DNA from: Parastagonospora avenae f. sp. tritici 18332-5
Lineage: Eukaryota; Ascomycota; Dothideomycetes; Pleosporales; Phaeosphaeriaceae
Assembly: GCA_022559985.1 (NCBI GenBank)
Contig: JAFJTR010000184.1
Span: 1 to 16,857, forward strand
Reading direction: 5' to 3'
Length of the DNA stretch: 16,857 nucleotides
Shown: positions 1 to 8,826 of the stretch, in pieces
How the letters are laid out: the number at the start of each line of letters is the position of its first letter
Numbering within the stretch: position 1 is the stretch's first letter
The notes under the pieces: model-generated
What the model saw: only the letters and a program-made list of their open reading frames with translations
Told to the model about the DNA's origin: nothing
Database searches by the model: none
Made by a program: the position numbers and the translations under genes

Positions 1-149
1 ACATTCGTCACCTTATTATGAAGGCTCCTCCTTGCCCAGTACCCCTTGGTTATTTGAACTAGCTGCGCAGCACGCGTACGCATCTCACTCTCTTAGTATG
101 TTTTCCTTGTTTGTGAGGTTTCCATCCAACATGGATACTTCAGGGGGTG

Positions 150-300
150 TGTCAGCCTAGTACCTCAGTTCACACGGTACACTGTGAACTGTATCTCACG
201 TGACTCTGTTATTCACTTGATTACTCGTCTGGTTGTGTATATAATCGCTCTCTCTCGCTCTCTCAATACAACAACCTTCTTCCTCCTTCATATCTACACT
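150..300. repeat. possible LTR-like or promoter-like sequence next to the ankyrin segment
   Basis: An 8-bp inverted pair (166-173 and 184-191, arms cagttcac/gtgaactg) is followed by a TATA-like box (tatataa, 238-244), a CT/CG-rich tract (246-264) and an 'aatacaacaac' stretch. This order resembles the promoter part of fungal LTR retrotransposon repeats. The last residues of the minus-strand ankyrin ORF (ending at 263) are read from this sequence, which would fit an insertion cutting its 3' end. No second copy, primer-binding site or target duplication is visible, so an ordinary promoter firing out of this side is equally possible. Bases 1-149 show nothing recognisable. Confidence 0.3.
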
Positions 301-1180
301 GTGCTCCCACATCCAACACTATCGATTCCTTTGAAGTCGCCGCGCGCTGTAGTATATCAAGCCATTCACTACCATGTTCTTTGGCGATGCGCATCTGCTC
401 TTTCAATTGCGCTAGTTCAGCCCGTCGATCTTGACTGCTCTCCATTGCGCCGTGATCAAGTAGCAAAACGCATTTTTCCGTACGCCGTTCGGTACTCGAC
501 ATGGCAAGATCCAGCGGATACAACCCATTCGCGTCGGCAGTGTTTGTGTGCATATCGTATTTCAATAAGATGACTAACAAGTCCAAGCAGTCGTATTTGA
601 CAGCACTCGTCAAGGGCGAGCAGCCATCTTCGTTGTACAAAGGTGTGCTGTTCAGGAAGGCAGAAGGCGCCGCCTGATCCGAATATGATTCGAGTAGCTG
701 GCCAACATGGTCGGTAGATTCAGTACCAGCATCGCCATTCTCGAGGCAGGCCTCAATCGCGACTGCGAATTCGTCGCGCGAGAATGGAACATGTCTCTGG
801 GGGATCAACTCATCATCCTCGTCCACATCCTCGTCCCCGTCCTCATCCTCATTCTTATCCTCACTCTCATTCCCAGACACATTTCTCGGCTCCACCAACG
901 CGACATTGTAGTCTTTTTCGACTGCAAAATTGACCGGTACGCTACCTTGCATTTCTTTCAGCAACCTTTGCAACTTCGCCACGTCTTCTCTTTCTCCGCT
1001 GCGCAATGATTCATTTACGGCTTCAGCAGCACCACGTCGATTAAGAACTAGTTCCAAGAATTCCAGATTTTTGTTGCGCAACAGGACCTTGATTGTGTGA
1101 GACGACACTCTGGCACCATGTTCCAGAAGCACTTTCGCAGTCTCGATGTCGTCAATATCAGCTACAAGGTCCAGGGGCAT
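263..1180 (-). CDS. acidic ankyrin-like protein segment, probably the C-terminal part of a longer gene
   Basis: An open frame of 305 residues from the first ATG. Two ankyrin-like stretches are visible. One is near residues 5-50, with the ETAKVLLEHGA signature. The other is near 185-245, with the pattern G-SPL--A---D-LDLLVILLKYD, then NGLYPLDLA and LLLDHGA. Between them is a strongly acidic, probably disordered tract (about 105-125, mostly Glu/Asp). A charged helix follows at about 251-274. The frame is already open without a stop from 1249, 23 codons before this ATG, and is the same frame as the ORF ending at 1250. The segment may therefore be the end of that gene, cut off by one TAA. Ankyrin repeats mediate protein binding; no catalytic function can be read. 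The C-terminus may be altered by a repeat at 150-300. Confidence 0.6.
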   Translation of the reverse strand: MPLDLVADIDDIETAKVLLEHGARVSSHTIKVLLRNKNLEFLELVLNRRGAAEAVNESLRSGEREDVAKLQRLLKEMQGSVPVNFAVEKDYNVALVEPRNVSGNESEDKNEDEDGDEDVDEDDELIPQRHVPFSRDEFAVAIEACLENGDAGTESTDHVGQLLESYSDQAAPSAFLNSTPLYNEDGCSPLTSAVKYDCLDLLVILLKYDMHTNTADANGLYPLDLAMSSTERRTEKCVLLLDHGAMESSQDRRAELAQLKEQMRIAKEHGSEWLDILQRAATSKESIVLDVGAQCRYEGGRRLLY

Positions 1181-1249
1181 GTAGCAGACGTTTTCAATGG
1201 TTCGTCTCAGGTTTAAGACGACTGGAGGGTTTGATGAAGACTGAAGGAT

Positions 1250-2909
1250 TTATGCAGCTACAATAGGTCGGTCGATATCGGAGGACGGTATGGTATGGAA
1301 GATATGCCACCAAGGGTATCCGAACTCAACCTCGATTCGAAGACATTCTCGAGTGAGATCGAAGGGCGCGCCGAAATCCTTCGCCGCTATGTGCCATGCT
1401 GCCTCAGGAGAGCTTTCCACAAGCTTGTCGAAGATGGCTTTAGGTAGCGTCACCAGTAGACACGGTGTTTTCGTCCGGTGTTCGATCAAAGATAGCAGGC
1501 CGAAGAGTGTGCGAACAAGTCCGATTGTAATCCCAGTCTCCTCAGTCATCCACTTGCGCCTTTCGTTATTATGGTTGTATGTCGCAATATACCACGTGGT
1601 CCCAGTGATAACCCAGCCTACCCAGGCAGCGCAGTCACCTTTGGCAAGGATTATCTGGTCGGCGTCGTACCCTTGGAGTTGTATGTGTTGTTTGACCGTA
1701 TCCAGAAAGTCGGGACAATCGGTGAAGATAGGGTATCTTGACAGAATTTGTAACCATACTGGGCTATCAGGTGTATGATTTTCCTGGCCGATGGAAGTCA
1801 AGAGCTCCTTCAGTATCTTGGTCTGCTTGTAATGTCTCCACCAGCGCTTGATCGCGATGACCGTCCACATAGCCTGTTCGAATCGAAGGATTCCGTCCAC
1901 TCGAGAAATGGCTATAGGGGCGTCAGAAGACAGACAGAGAGCAGACCCTGGGTCGTTCGAACTATGAGTTGGGTCTAGTATAGATGGATATGGAGCAGAT
2001 GCGAAGGCTTCTTCATCGTCCGATACGAATGCACCTTGCGGCCCTGCCAACGTATCACTCGCATCGACTGCGACTAAAGCTTTGAGCAATGCAGGAAGCA
2101 GTCCGGCAGATCCCAAGGCTTCACACACACTGTTGATATATGACTCCACGGTCACTCTATAAAGGTCCTCGAACTCAGATTTGACTGCTCGCAGATGGCT
2201 TTTGCTCCAATACAAATGAAGAACCCGGAAAGCGACTCTGTCCCAAAAGTCCTTTGTAACGGTGAGAGACGCAACGTCGTCAGTACGCGACGGATCGAGA
2301 GCTGCGCGAAGGTTATTAGCGCCCCAGGCAACTGAATCTAGTGCGCCGTTGGCAACATGCTTGATCAAGTGATTTACAAAGGCCTCGAATACGTTTCCCT
2401 GGAGGTAGAAAAAATGGAGGGGCTACTATGATCAGCACATAAGCCAGGCAAACCAGTATGTGACTTACGGTCTGGCGAGTGAACAGCTCGATAAGCTGCA
2501 CGAGTAGGTCATCATCAGGGTGCAGCCTTTTGTACAACCGGAAAAGTTTTCGCAGGTATCGATTTGACGCCATTAGGTACAGTGTCAATATGATTTGACA
2601 TCTTTCGTTGTCGTGACCGAGAGACGCAAAACTCGCTCGAAGCACTTTGATGTCTTGCATGATATCGTTATCGTGGGTGTGGGTAGATATTACTAATAGC
2701 CTATGAGCGAGGACATATTTAAAGGTGTCGATAAGCCAAGGCGGAAAGCTAAGCCGATCTTGTAATTCGACCTCGATGGCGGTCTTGATTTGACTGAAGG
2801 CCCATTTGGATGATTCTTTGGCTGAATCACATCGTGCATATAGTATGTCAGTGAAGATGCTTAACCATGTCCGCGAGCCAGGGGGTATGTATTCCATATC
2901 TCGATACAT
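1250..2909 (-). CDS. unrecognised protein, two exons, middle part of the minus-strand block
   Basis: Exon 1 runs from the first in-frame ATG at 2909 down to 2469, although the frame is open from 2969. Exon 2 runs 2398-1250. The 70-bp intron (2399-2468, minus strand) has a gtaagt donor and a pyrimidine-rich acceptor ending ctccag, and joins codons in phase 0 (…FTRQT/GNVFEAFVNH…). The product, about 530 residues, is helical-looking and rich in Leu/Trp/His, with no motif I recognise, no signal peptide and no clear membrane segments. It ends …PIVAA and then TAA. Directly upstream is the repeat cluster 2981-3134 and then the C2H2 gene on the same strand. Directly downstream, in the same frame, is the ankyrin segment. 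I infer one ancestral C2H2 / unknown / ankyrin gene, but independent genes are not excluded. The true 5' end is uncertain. Confidence 0.55.
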
Positions 2910-2980
2910 TCTGCCATAGTCTCCAAAGGTCCGCAATATGCCGCTTGGATAATGATGCGGAAATGGACATCAGACTAGAC

Positions 2981-3134
2981 TCCGCAACAATCAATTAAGT
3001 GGGTCCAGAGAGGCCATATTTGATTTGATTGATTACCTGTTTAGGCCTAGCAGTTACCCGTAAAGGTTTAACTCCTACCTACATAGGTAAGTGGGTCTTT
3101 ATAAGAGGCATATTTGATTTGTTTGTTGCGGACT
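2981..3134. repeat. nested direct and inverted repeat cluster
   Basis: Outer inverted ends: tccgcaacaa at 2981-2990 and its complement ttgttgcgga at about 3124-3133. Inside are two direct copies of a 31-33 bp unit (2996-3026 and 3088-3120, beginning taagtgggtc and ending catatttgattt). Between those copies an inverted pair occurs, 3033-3045 (ttacctgtttagg) and 3078-3090 (cctacataggtaa), matching at 11 of 13 bases. The cluster sits between the end of the C2H2 frame and the next minus-strand exon. It looks like a small mobile-element footprint or MITE-like insertion with local duplication, but I cannot name a family. Confidence 0.5.
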
Positions 3135-4806
3135 GTGCATCAGACACGCTCTTGACTTTTCTTGTGAGATCGCAACGAGTCCTCAAGTCTTCAAGCTCAG
3201 GGACACTCAGAGATGGAAGCGCATTGATCAACTGATGTTCGAAAGCAGGGGTTGGCAATCTGAAGGACTTATCGATCGCCAGAGCGTAAGCTTCAACGTT
3301 ACCCGAAGACTTAGGCGGTTCAAAGTATGGTGCAGTGTCATAGCTATCCATAGAGAGAGCAATTCGCGATCGAGCAACGGACGCCGAGTTCTTTCCAGCA
3401 CCGGCTGCCCTGGCGCTAGCTGCAGAATCAGCATCGCCATCTCCCTCCAGATAGCCTCGAGGTGTCGCGAAAAGCGCCAAGTCTTGCATGTGCGACCCAA
3501 CATGTCGTCTGAACTCGATCAGGTCAACAGGGACAGGTTCTTGAGGTGGTCGTGGTGGATGCTCTTTGTTCCGCAAGTACACATCCCAGGTATCGCAGAA
3601 CAGACAATCCAAGGCCTTGAGAAACGCATTCGGCCGCCTTCCTGCATCCACCAATGCTACAAGTTGCTCTTCCCCGATCTGGCTGTGTTTGTGGTGCATG
3701 TGATTCTTCAAGGCTTCCTTTACCGGAAAGTCGTCGTGGCTACAGAAATGGCAACCACGTCGCCCGATGCGTTTGCAGCTCGTGTTCGAACCAAGTTTTG
3801 CGATCTGCAAACAACTTCACATCGCAATCCCCGAACGTGCACACGTAGGGTCGCAGGTCAGCAAGTACATGCTTCTTCCATACAGTTTCTCTGCGGATAG
3901 CTTGTATGGTCCAGCAAAAAGGACATTCGAATGACGCTTGGCCTTTGGCAAACTCGGAAAGTCTGGGCAGCTGAATCTTGTTCTGGTTTTCCCCGCCTCC
4001 CTTCGAGAAGGCGAAAGACGTCTGAGATTGATCATCGCGGAAGTCCACCTCAATTTGGGGCGTCTCTTGAAGGAAAAGTGTTGACGCAGTTGTGTCCGCT
4101 ACCGTGGCCACAGGCCTACTGTTATTTGTCCTAGCCGCTTGCGACTGGGCTTGGAGAAAAGCTTTCGGGGCTTCGACCGCCGGTTTCCAGAGGTCAACGG
4201 GCTCTTTCCCAAGCTTGTATCTATGTTGCCTTGTGTAGCGTAAGTATTGCCTGCGTTACGCGATGGCTTTGCCAATGCGGTCCCTGAGCCATGCATTAGA
4301 TTCGACGTTGAGCTTTGGAAATTTCTCTCCGACATGGGCAATGTCAAATTGTTCGATGAATGGGTTATTGCCGCCCAGAGCCCGAGCGTAGCGGTCGCGT
4401 GGACTGGAGCTGCGTATCACCACTGCCAATCGGAAGAGACTCGCAAGGTTATCTTTGATGCTCTCGAAGAGCTCCTCTGCTTCCGATAATTCTTGCTCCT
4501 CCTCATCTGAATCGTCTTCCATGAAATCAGACTCATCATCGGAGTCTTCGGATTCGTCTTTCTCGGCAACCCAGCCTGCGGTACCCGCATCAGAGCGTCT
4601 GTTCGGTCGCTCACCTAAAGCAATAGCTCGAACTGCTGCTGCCAGCATTTTATAACATGATACGCGGGGAACGCACCATGTCCACATGTTTCTTCTAGAT
4701 CTTGTAATAGCTCAAGGATCTGTATTGCTATCTTCGGAGATCCACGCAGCCTGTAGTCAAGAGAAGCAGAAGCTGGTAATCGTTGAAACGCACCCAGATT
4801 TCCGGC
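3079..4806 (-). pseudogene. C2H2-type zinc finger protein of the fungal 'WFEHEL…H' family, N-terminally truncated and broken
   Basis: The reading starts abruptly at AGNLGAF (4806), the point where the family usually reads …W-AGN-GA. The family landmarks follow in order: SLDYRLR (about 4770), ILELLQDLEE (about 4710), an acidic DESEDSDDESD tract (about 4530), LASLFRLAVVIRSSSPRDRY (about 4430), then RIGKAIA. A TAA (4256-4258) interrupts the conserved A-I-x-R-R-R-Q-Y block. After it come paired fingers: CPFC with H, YVC…DC with RKTWFEHELQTH, CHFCSHD…H…H, CLFCDTW, and FRRHVGSHMQDLALFATPRG. A shift of reading frame near 3753-3754 separates WFEHELQTHRATW from CHFC. A short 38-bp intron (4639-4676, gtgcgt…ggcag) or a frameshift is needed near 4660. 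There is no ATG at the 5' end and the frame ends at 3079 in repeat sequence. Members usually carry C-terminal NACHT, ankyrin or other effector regions. Probably nonfunctional. Confidence 0.75.
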
Positions 4807-6259
4807 AAGGCATGGGAGAACGCCGACCTAGAAGTCAGATTGCGACAACGGCTCCCAAAGGGCTACGACTTATTCTCAGCCATCATTGAGGATATGAACG
4901 ATCTCGTAGACGCATTGAAGAAGGAGCTCGGTGTCAAAGGGAAATTCCGGGCATTGGTGGCTAAGGTGAGCCTGCTGACGACCGCCATCAGATACTGACG
5001 GACACCCGATCGCTGACAGGAACACCTAGGACGGCAAGCTGAACAGAAACGATGTTTCGCGAAGTGATCTATTGAGTATGGTTAACATGGAGTTCCAAGC
5101 GAAACGGATAAAATTCACCATGAGGAAATCTTCCCGCGAGAAGATTTTCGCGCAGCTCGAGGTTGCCAACGAGCGCATGCGCAAGCTGTTAGAGAGTAGC
5201 GAACGGACTTCAGACGCGCGCCAGCGAGGAAACGCTAGCAAAGCGTCATATATGATCAATCGGAAGATTAGCGAATTCTGGCGACATGCGAAGCGCTTGC
5301 ATGAAGCTTTGGCGACAGCCTGGAGATGCGGTTGCGCCAGCCACATCACGAATCTTGGGCTCGAACATCGTACATCTGACAAGGTCGAATTTGACGTTCT
5401 TTTCCGTCTGAACGCTGATCAGCGGAAGGTTGGTTGGCAGGGCACAAGGATAAAGATTGTGACAGACGCCAACGCATAGTCAATCCAAGTGCCGTAGTCT
5501 GGATCAACACAGGTCGGAGGGCGCGTACGCTTTGACATCGCCGATGCGCACATTGAACGAGACGATACGGATCAGAAGGCCTTGATCAAAGACCTCTGCA
5601 GCGCTCTGGGTTCGAAATGCCCAGATTGTCTTGGGTTCCTGCAAGCGGATGAGCATCGCTTTGGGTTGTATCCAAGACAACATGCTTCCTCTGTGAGCCA
5701 TTTGTGTACCATCTCGCTCGAGCATTTACTTTGTAGCACATATACCTTGACGAGACGCAAGCGTCACTCCCTGGCGCTCACGTTAGCCTCATCATATCTC
5801 CAACTCAGTACAACGCCATGGCTCAATTCCCACTTGCGCAAGAAGAGCATGGTCTCTCTGGAAGATCCCATCGAGCCAGGATCGGCGCGTTTGGACCAGC
5901 CACACATCTGCCAGGATGTTCTCAGCACGGCTGATATGTCTGCGACAGACACACTCTCGTGCCTCGGTATACGTCTACTAGAGCTCTGCTTTGGGATTTC
6001 CATAGAAGCCACGAAGCTCCGAAAACAGTTCCCAACTTGCGACGCCACTTTAGTGCCCATGTTTGATTATACTGCAGCTCTTCAATGGAGCAGATCGGTC
6101 GCCGAAGAAGCGGGACCTGAATTTGCAGAGGTAGTCGAATGGTGCCTCCATACTAAGAAGCTCAGCGAGACAAGTTGGCGGACGGATTTGTGGCAGCATG
6201 TCATCGTGCCCCTTGAGGCTTGTCACAAGCAGGTGTCGCAGAAGCCAATTCTGGTGTGA
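4807..6259 (+). pseudogene. DUF7580-domain protein, N-terminally truncated
   Basis: Coding similarity begins at once with KAWENADLEVRLRQRL (about 4807), matching the family's 'W…elE..LR.RLG.SY' helix region. The usual roughly 100-residue N-terminal part and any in-frame ATG before 4892 are missing, and an in-frame stop lies at 4777. An intron at 4966-5029 (gtgagc donor, ctgac branch at 5013-5017, cctag acceptor) joins phase 0. Family landmarks follow: FWRHAKRLHEALATAWRCGC (about 5275), CPDCLGFLQ, LTRRKRHSLALTLASSYLQL-TTPWL (about 5750), LGIRLLELCFG (about 5965), then EEAGPEFAEVVEWCL (about 6105) and the end PLEACHKQ. Two in-frame TAG codons (5477, 5495) lie in the linker before VRFDIADA. They are either nonsense changes or are removed by an unverified intron of about 84 bp (5429-5512, weak donor). 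DUF7580 proteins are fungal, multicopy and often associated with HET/NLR-like repertoires; their biochemical role is unknown. The loss of its 5' end suggests a pseudogene. Confidence 0.75.
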
Positions 6260-6680
6260 TTGTCGCACGCTGAAAGGGCGTATCTGGGTTTGGGAAAGCA
6301 TGTAATGAGTCCAGAGGCTATAGAATGTCTTTTGGAGTTTCACATAGTCGTGGTGCAGGAGCACGTGGTGAGGTTGGTCATGGAACGCGTCTCTGAACAA
6401 CACGCTAGCTAGCGCGATCAACTTAGCGTGTCGTCATTGCTTCGTGTGGAAGTCGCGATGCTCAACACCAGAAGAATCATCACGACACTCGAGCGGGCTT
6501 GTGAGACATCGCCAAAGACGACGTACAGCTCGAAACACCCTCACACATACATATGAAGAACGTGATGAAGACGATGGCGCCTTATCGGCTACCCTTACCT
6601 TGGCCGCTAAGATGACTCAAGCTAAGCACCCCACCAAGTGATCCACGATAGCAGGAACAGCATCAAAAAAACCACCAAAC
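6260..6680. other. intergenic spacer between the DUF7580 relic and the phosphatase gene
   Basis: No coding sequence can be supported here. A 12-bp perfect palindrome (cgctagctagcg, 6404-6415) is present. The 3' part contains the presumed promoter and leader of the phosphatase gene, including an A-rich stretch (6664-6670) directly before the ATG context accaccaaacATG. No clear TATA box is seen. Confidence 0.5.
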
Positions 6681-7646
6681 ATGCCTCCCAAAGTGCACCT
6701 TATTCGTCATGCCCAGGGCGAACACAATGTATCGGTGAGCATGACTACACACACATACTAAGCACAATCTCACCATTGCGCAGCACGACTTCACGATTCC
6801 CGATGCCGTCTTAACGGCGAAGGGCAAGGAACAATGCCGCGCTCTCTGTGCAGCTTTTCCGCGCCATCAGAACGTGGAAACTGTGTTCGCCTCTCCACTG
6901 CGCCGTACCATCCAAACGGCGGCACTCAGCTTCGGGCCGACCTTAGCGCGCAAGGAAGTACCCTTCATCCTTCTCCCAGGACTGCAAGAAGTTGGCGACA
7001 TGAAAAGTGACACTGGCATTGCAGACGTGCCAGAAGATCTCACGCAGATTTTGCCAGACCTGTTCGCAGAGGCTGAGCTGACCTTCGACTTGGACAGGAT
7101 TGATTCCTCTGCTTTGACTAAGGGATGGAATTCGAAGGCAAGTATGGCGTGTCTTAGCTGCATACTGATGCCGACTAACACGCCTTGCAGCAAGGTTACT
7201 GGGCCTATGAGAAGCCAGCTATATCAAGACGTGCTACAGATGTCCGGAACTGGTTGTTTCAGCGACCAGAGGCAGAGGTCCGGATGCCGCCACTTCTCGC
7301 TCTCAAGTCTATGCTTATCAGCTGTGGATAGGTCATTGTAGTCACGCACGGTGCAATTGCCCACTTTTTGACCGAAGATTGGGACGTGGAGGACCCGATG
7401 ATAGGCACGGCATACAAAAACTGTGCGCCAATTCTCCGTGAGGGATTTTTTGAGATGGACGAACTGACAGAGATAGGCGAACACCGCGAATTCGTCTTTA
7501 CGTCCGACTCAACGTCCGCCGATGCCCACGTTGAGGAGACTGAACGAAGTCGGGCGAGACGAGGCCCGAACGGGCCAGAGTCAGATCCGCATGTTCTGGA
7601 CGAGATGAAAACTATGCAGCAGCAGGCTAAGGATGAGGTGCAGTAA
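6681..7646 (+). CDS. histidine phosphatase superfamily (phosphoglycerate mutase-like) protein
   Basis: Four exons: 6681-6734, 6784-7137, 7191-7277 and 7332-7646, giving 269 residues; all introns are phase 0. The first exon carries the phosphate-binding, nucleophile-bearing LIRHAQGEHN motif (His10). SPLRRTIQTA (residues 55-64) supplies the conserved arginine, and VVTHGAIAHFL (His171) the second histidine of the active-site pocket. The gene therefore probably encodes an active phosphohistidine phosphatase/mutase-fold enzyme. The substrate cannot be read; such fungal proteins are usually small-molecule or protein phosphatases and not glycolytic mutases. The tail after about residue 215 is polar and probably disordered. 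Intron 1 (49 bp) is gtgagc…gcgcag with a tactaag branch. Intron 2 (53 bp) is a GC-AG intron (aag/gcaagt, branch gactaac). Intron 3 (54 bp) is gtccgg…gatag. The start ATG at 6681 is the only one placing the RHA motif near the N-terminus, as usual for the family. Confidence 0.9.
7138..7190 (+). other. GC-AG intron in the phosphatase gene
   Basis: The donor reads aag/gcaagt, the near-perfect U1-complementary context typical of rare GC donors. The branch-like gactaac lies about 12-18 nt before the ttgcag acceptor. Removal joins WNSK to QGYWAYEKP in phase 0 with no stop. No GT donor nearby gives an open frame as good as this. Confidence 0.75.
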
Positions 7647-8826
7647 TCTGGAAGCCGTTGAACTAAGGGCTGTACCGGCGCCAATAGCGGTAGAAGCGAA
7701 TTCAGGTACGCCTTCGCACCAACCCCGCAATCGCAATTCAGGTTCCGAGTACTCCTCCGAGATTCGATTTAGGGACCACAGTGCAGGTCGGTGCAGGGGA
7801 CACGGAGAAATTATCGGCACGGGGGGAAGGAGTTCCCACGCTGCACGCAATGCGACAGGGACAGGATCATTCCCAAGATCTTCCGTTGGCCGGCGCGTGA
7901 GAATCAGCATCCCGTTCGACCTCGTTGCGATAAGCCAAGTACTCCAAGCAATTTCAATGTTTCTATTACCATCCTAGAACTACGAGATGGGGCATATTCC
8001 CAAACAATGTGTCGTGGAAAGCCATTCTGAGAATAGCTCCGGGCAGCGTCGGTGTTGGCTGCCTGTCACGGGACCTACCACTACTTACCGAAATGGCTAG
8101 GCGATCGACCGGCAGAAGGCGGCTTGAAAGCTTGACCCACACTCAAGCAATGCCATCATCCTCTGCAGCCACCCGCATTGCTTAACGCCTCGACTCGTCA
8201 CCACCACCTGCAAGTGATCACGCTGCCCTCTTCTACGGTCATACAGCGACGTCCAGTTCTTATCTTGACGATGCGTGAATTTACTGTGATGTCACCTTGA
8301 ACCCTGCACTTCGTGGGATGTGGTGAGACAGCGTTACCTTCGCACGGCCCTGGCATTGACGTAAAAGTTGCAAGCTTTTCAGCACCATGTGGATCTCGTC
8401 ATTCAGCGCCACGCAGGGTACATTTCGTGCAGCTCGCACGACCAGATGCCCAAACTTTCGGGCAATGTCGGTATTCATGCACTGCACGGTCTCTGGGGGC
8501 GGCGTGGAGAGCATGTCTTTGCAACATTCTATTACGCATCGCGAATGCGGAGATAAGGCTGGTCTGATTTAAGGCCAGAGTGCGACCCGGCTGTGTAGAT
8601 GTTCAAGATTAGAAGTGTGGCTTTTCGGTTCGCTACATCACTGCTATCGTCGTCGTCCCACGGTCCACGTTGCCAGTGACCTGCACTACGACTTCCGCTT
8701 CGAGACGACCTTGAAGAAACGATCTGCGCCGGCTGGAACTTTAAATCTCGCCGTTTCCTTCGACACGACCGGTCTTCCCCAGCTTTTCTATCTCAACCTT
8801 CATTACCAGCATTCATTATATTCATT
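7647..8826. promoter_or_regulatory. 1.18-kb intergenic region upstream of the amino acid transporter
   Basis: Short ORFs exist on both strands, but none has recognisable motifs or family patterns, so I support no gene. The distal part holds the phosphatase 3' end. The proximal part holds the transporter promoter: a TATA-like tttaaat (8740-8746, about 81 bp before the ATG) and a pyrimidine-rich leader (about 8756-8820) ending in an attatattcattATG context. No uORF or binding site can be assigned with confidence. Confidence 0.45.

Noticed and set aside
1868..1890. tRNA B-box-like gttcgaatc near 1877
   Set aside because: No A box or cloverleaf can be formed around it, and it lies inside a coding exon of the minus-strand gene.
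3235..3900. Plus-strand open frame of 221 residues opposite the C2H2 gene
   Set aside because: The minus strand here shows clear zinc-finger family motifs; the plus-strand translation shows none.
4248..4260. 9-bp GT…AG segment that would remove the TAA in the C2H2 gene
   Set aside because: Far below the minimum size of a spliceosomal intron.
6050..6421. Minus-strand open frame opposite the DUF7580 3' end
   Set aside because: The plus strand carries the recognised EEAGPEFAEVVEWCL region; the minus reading is a shadow.
7791..8567. Several short plus-strand frames between the phosphatase and transporter genes, one with a CTQCDRDR stretch
   Set aside because: They overlap one another in different frames, lack family patterns and good splice structure; kept as intergenic.
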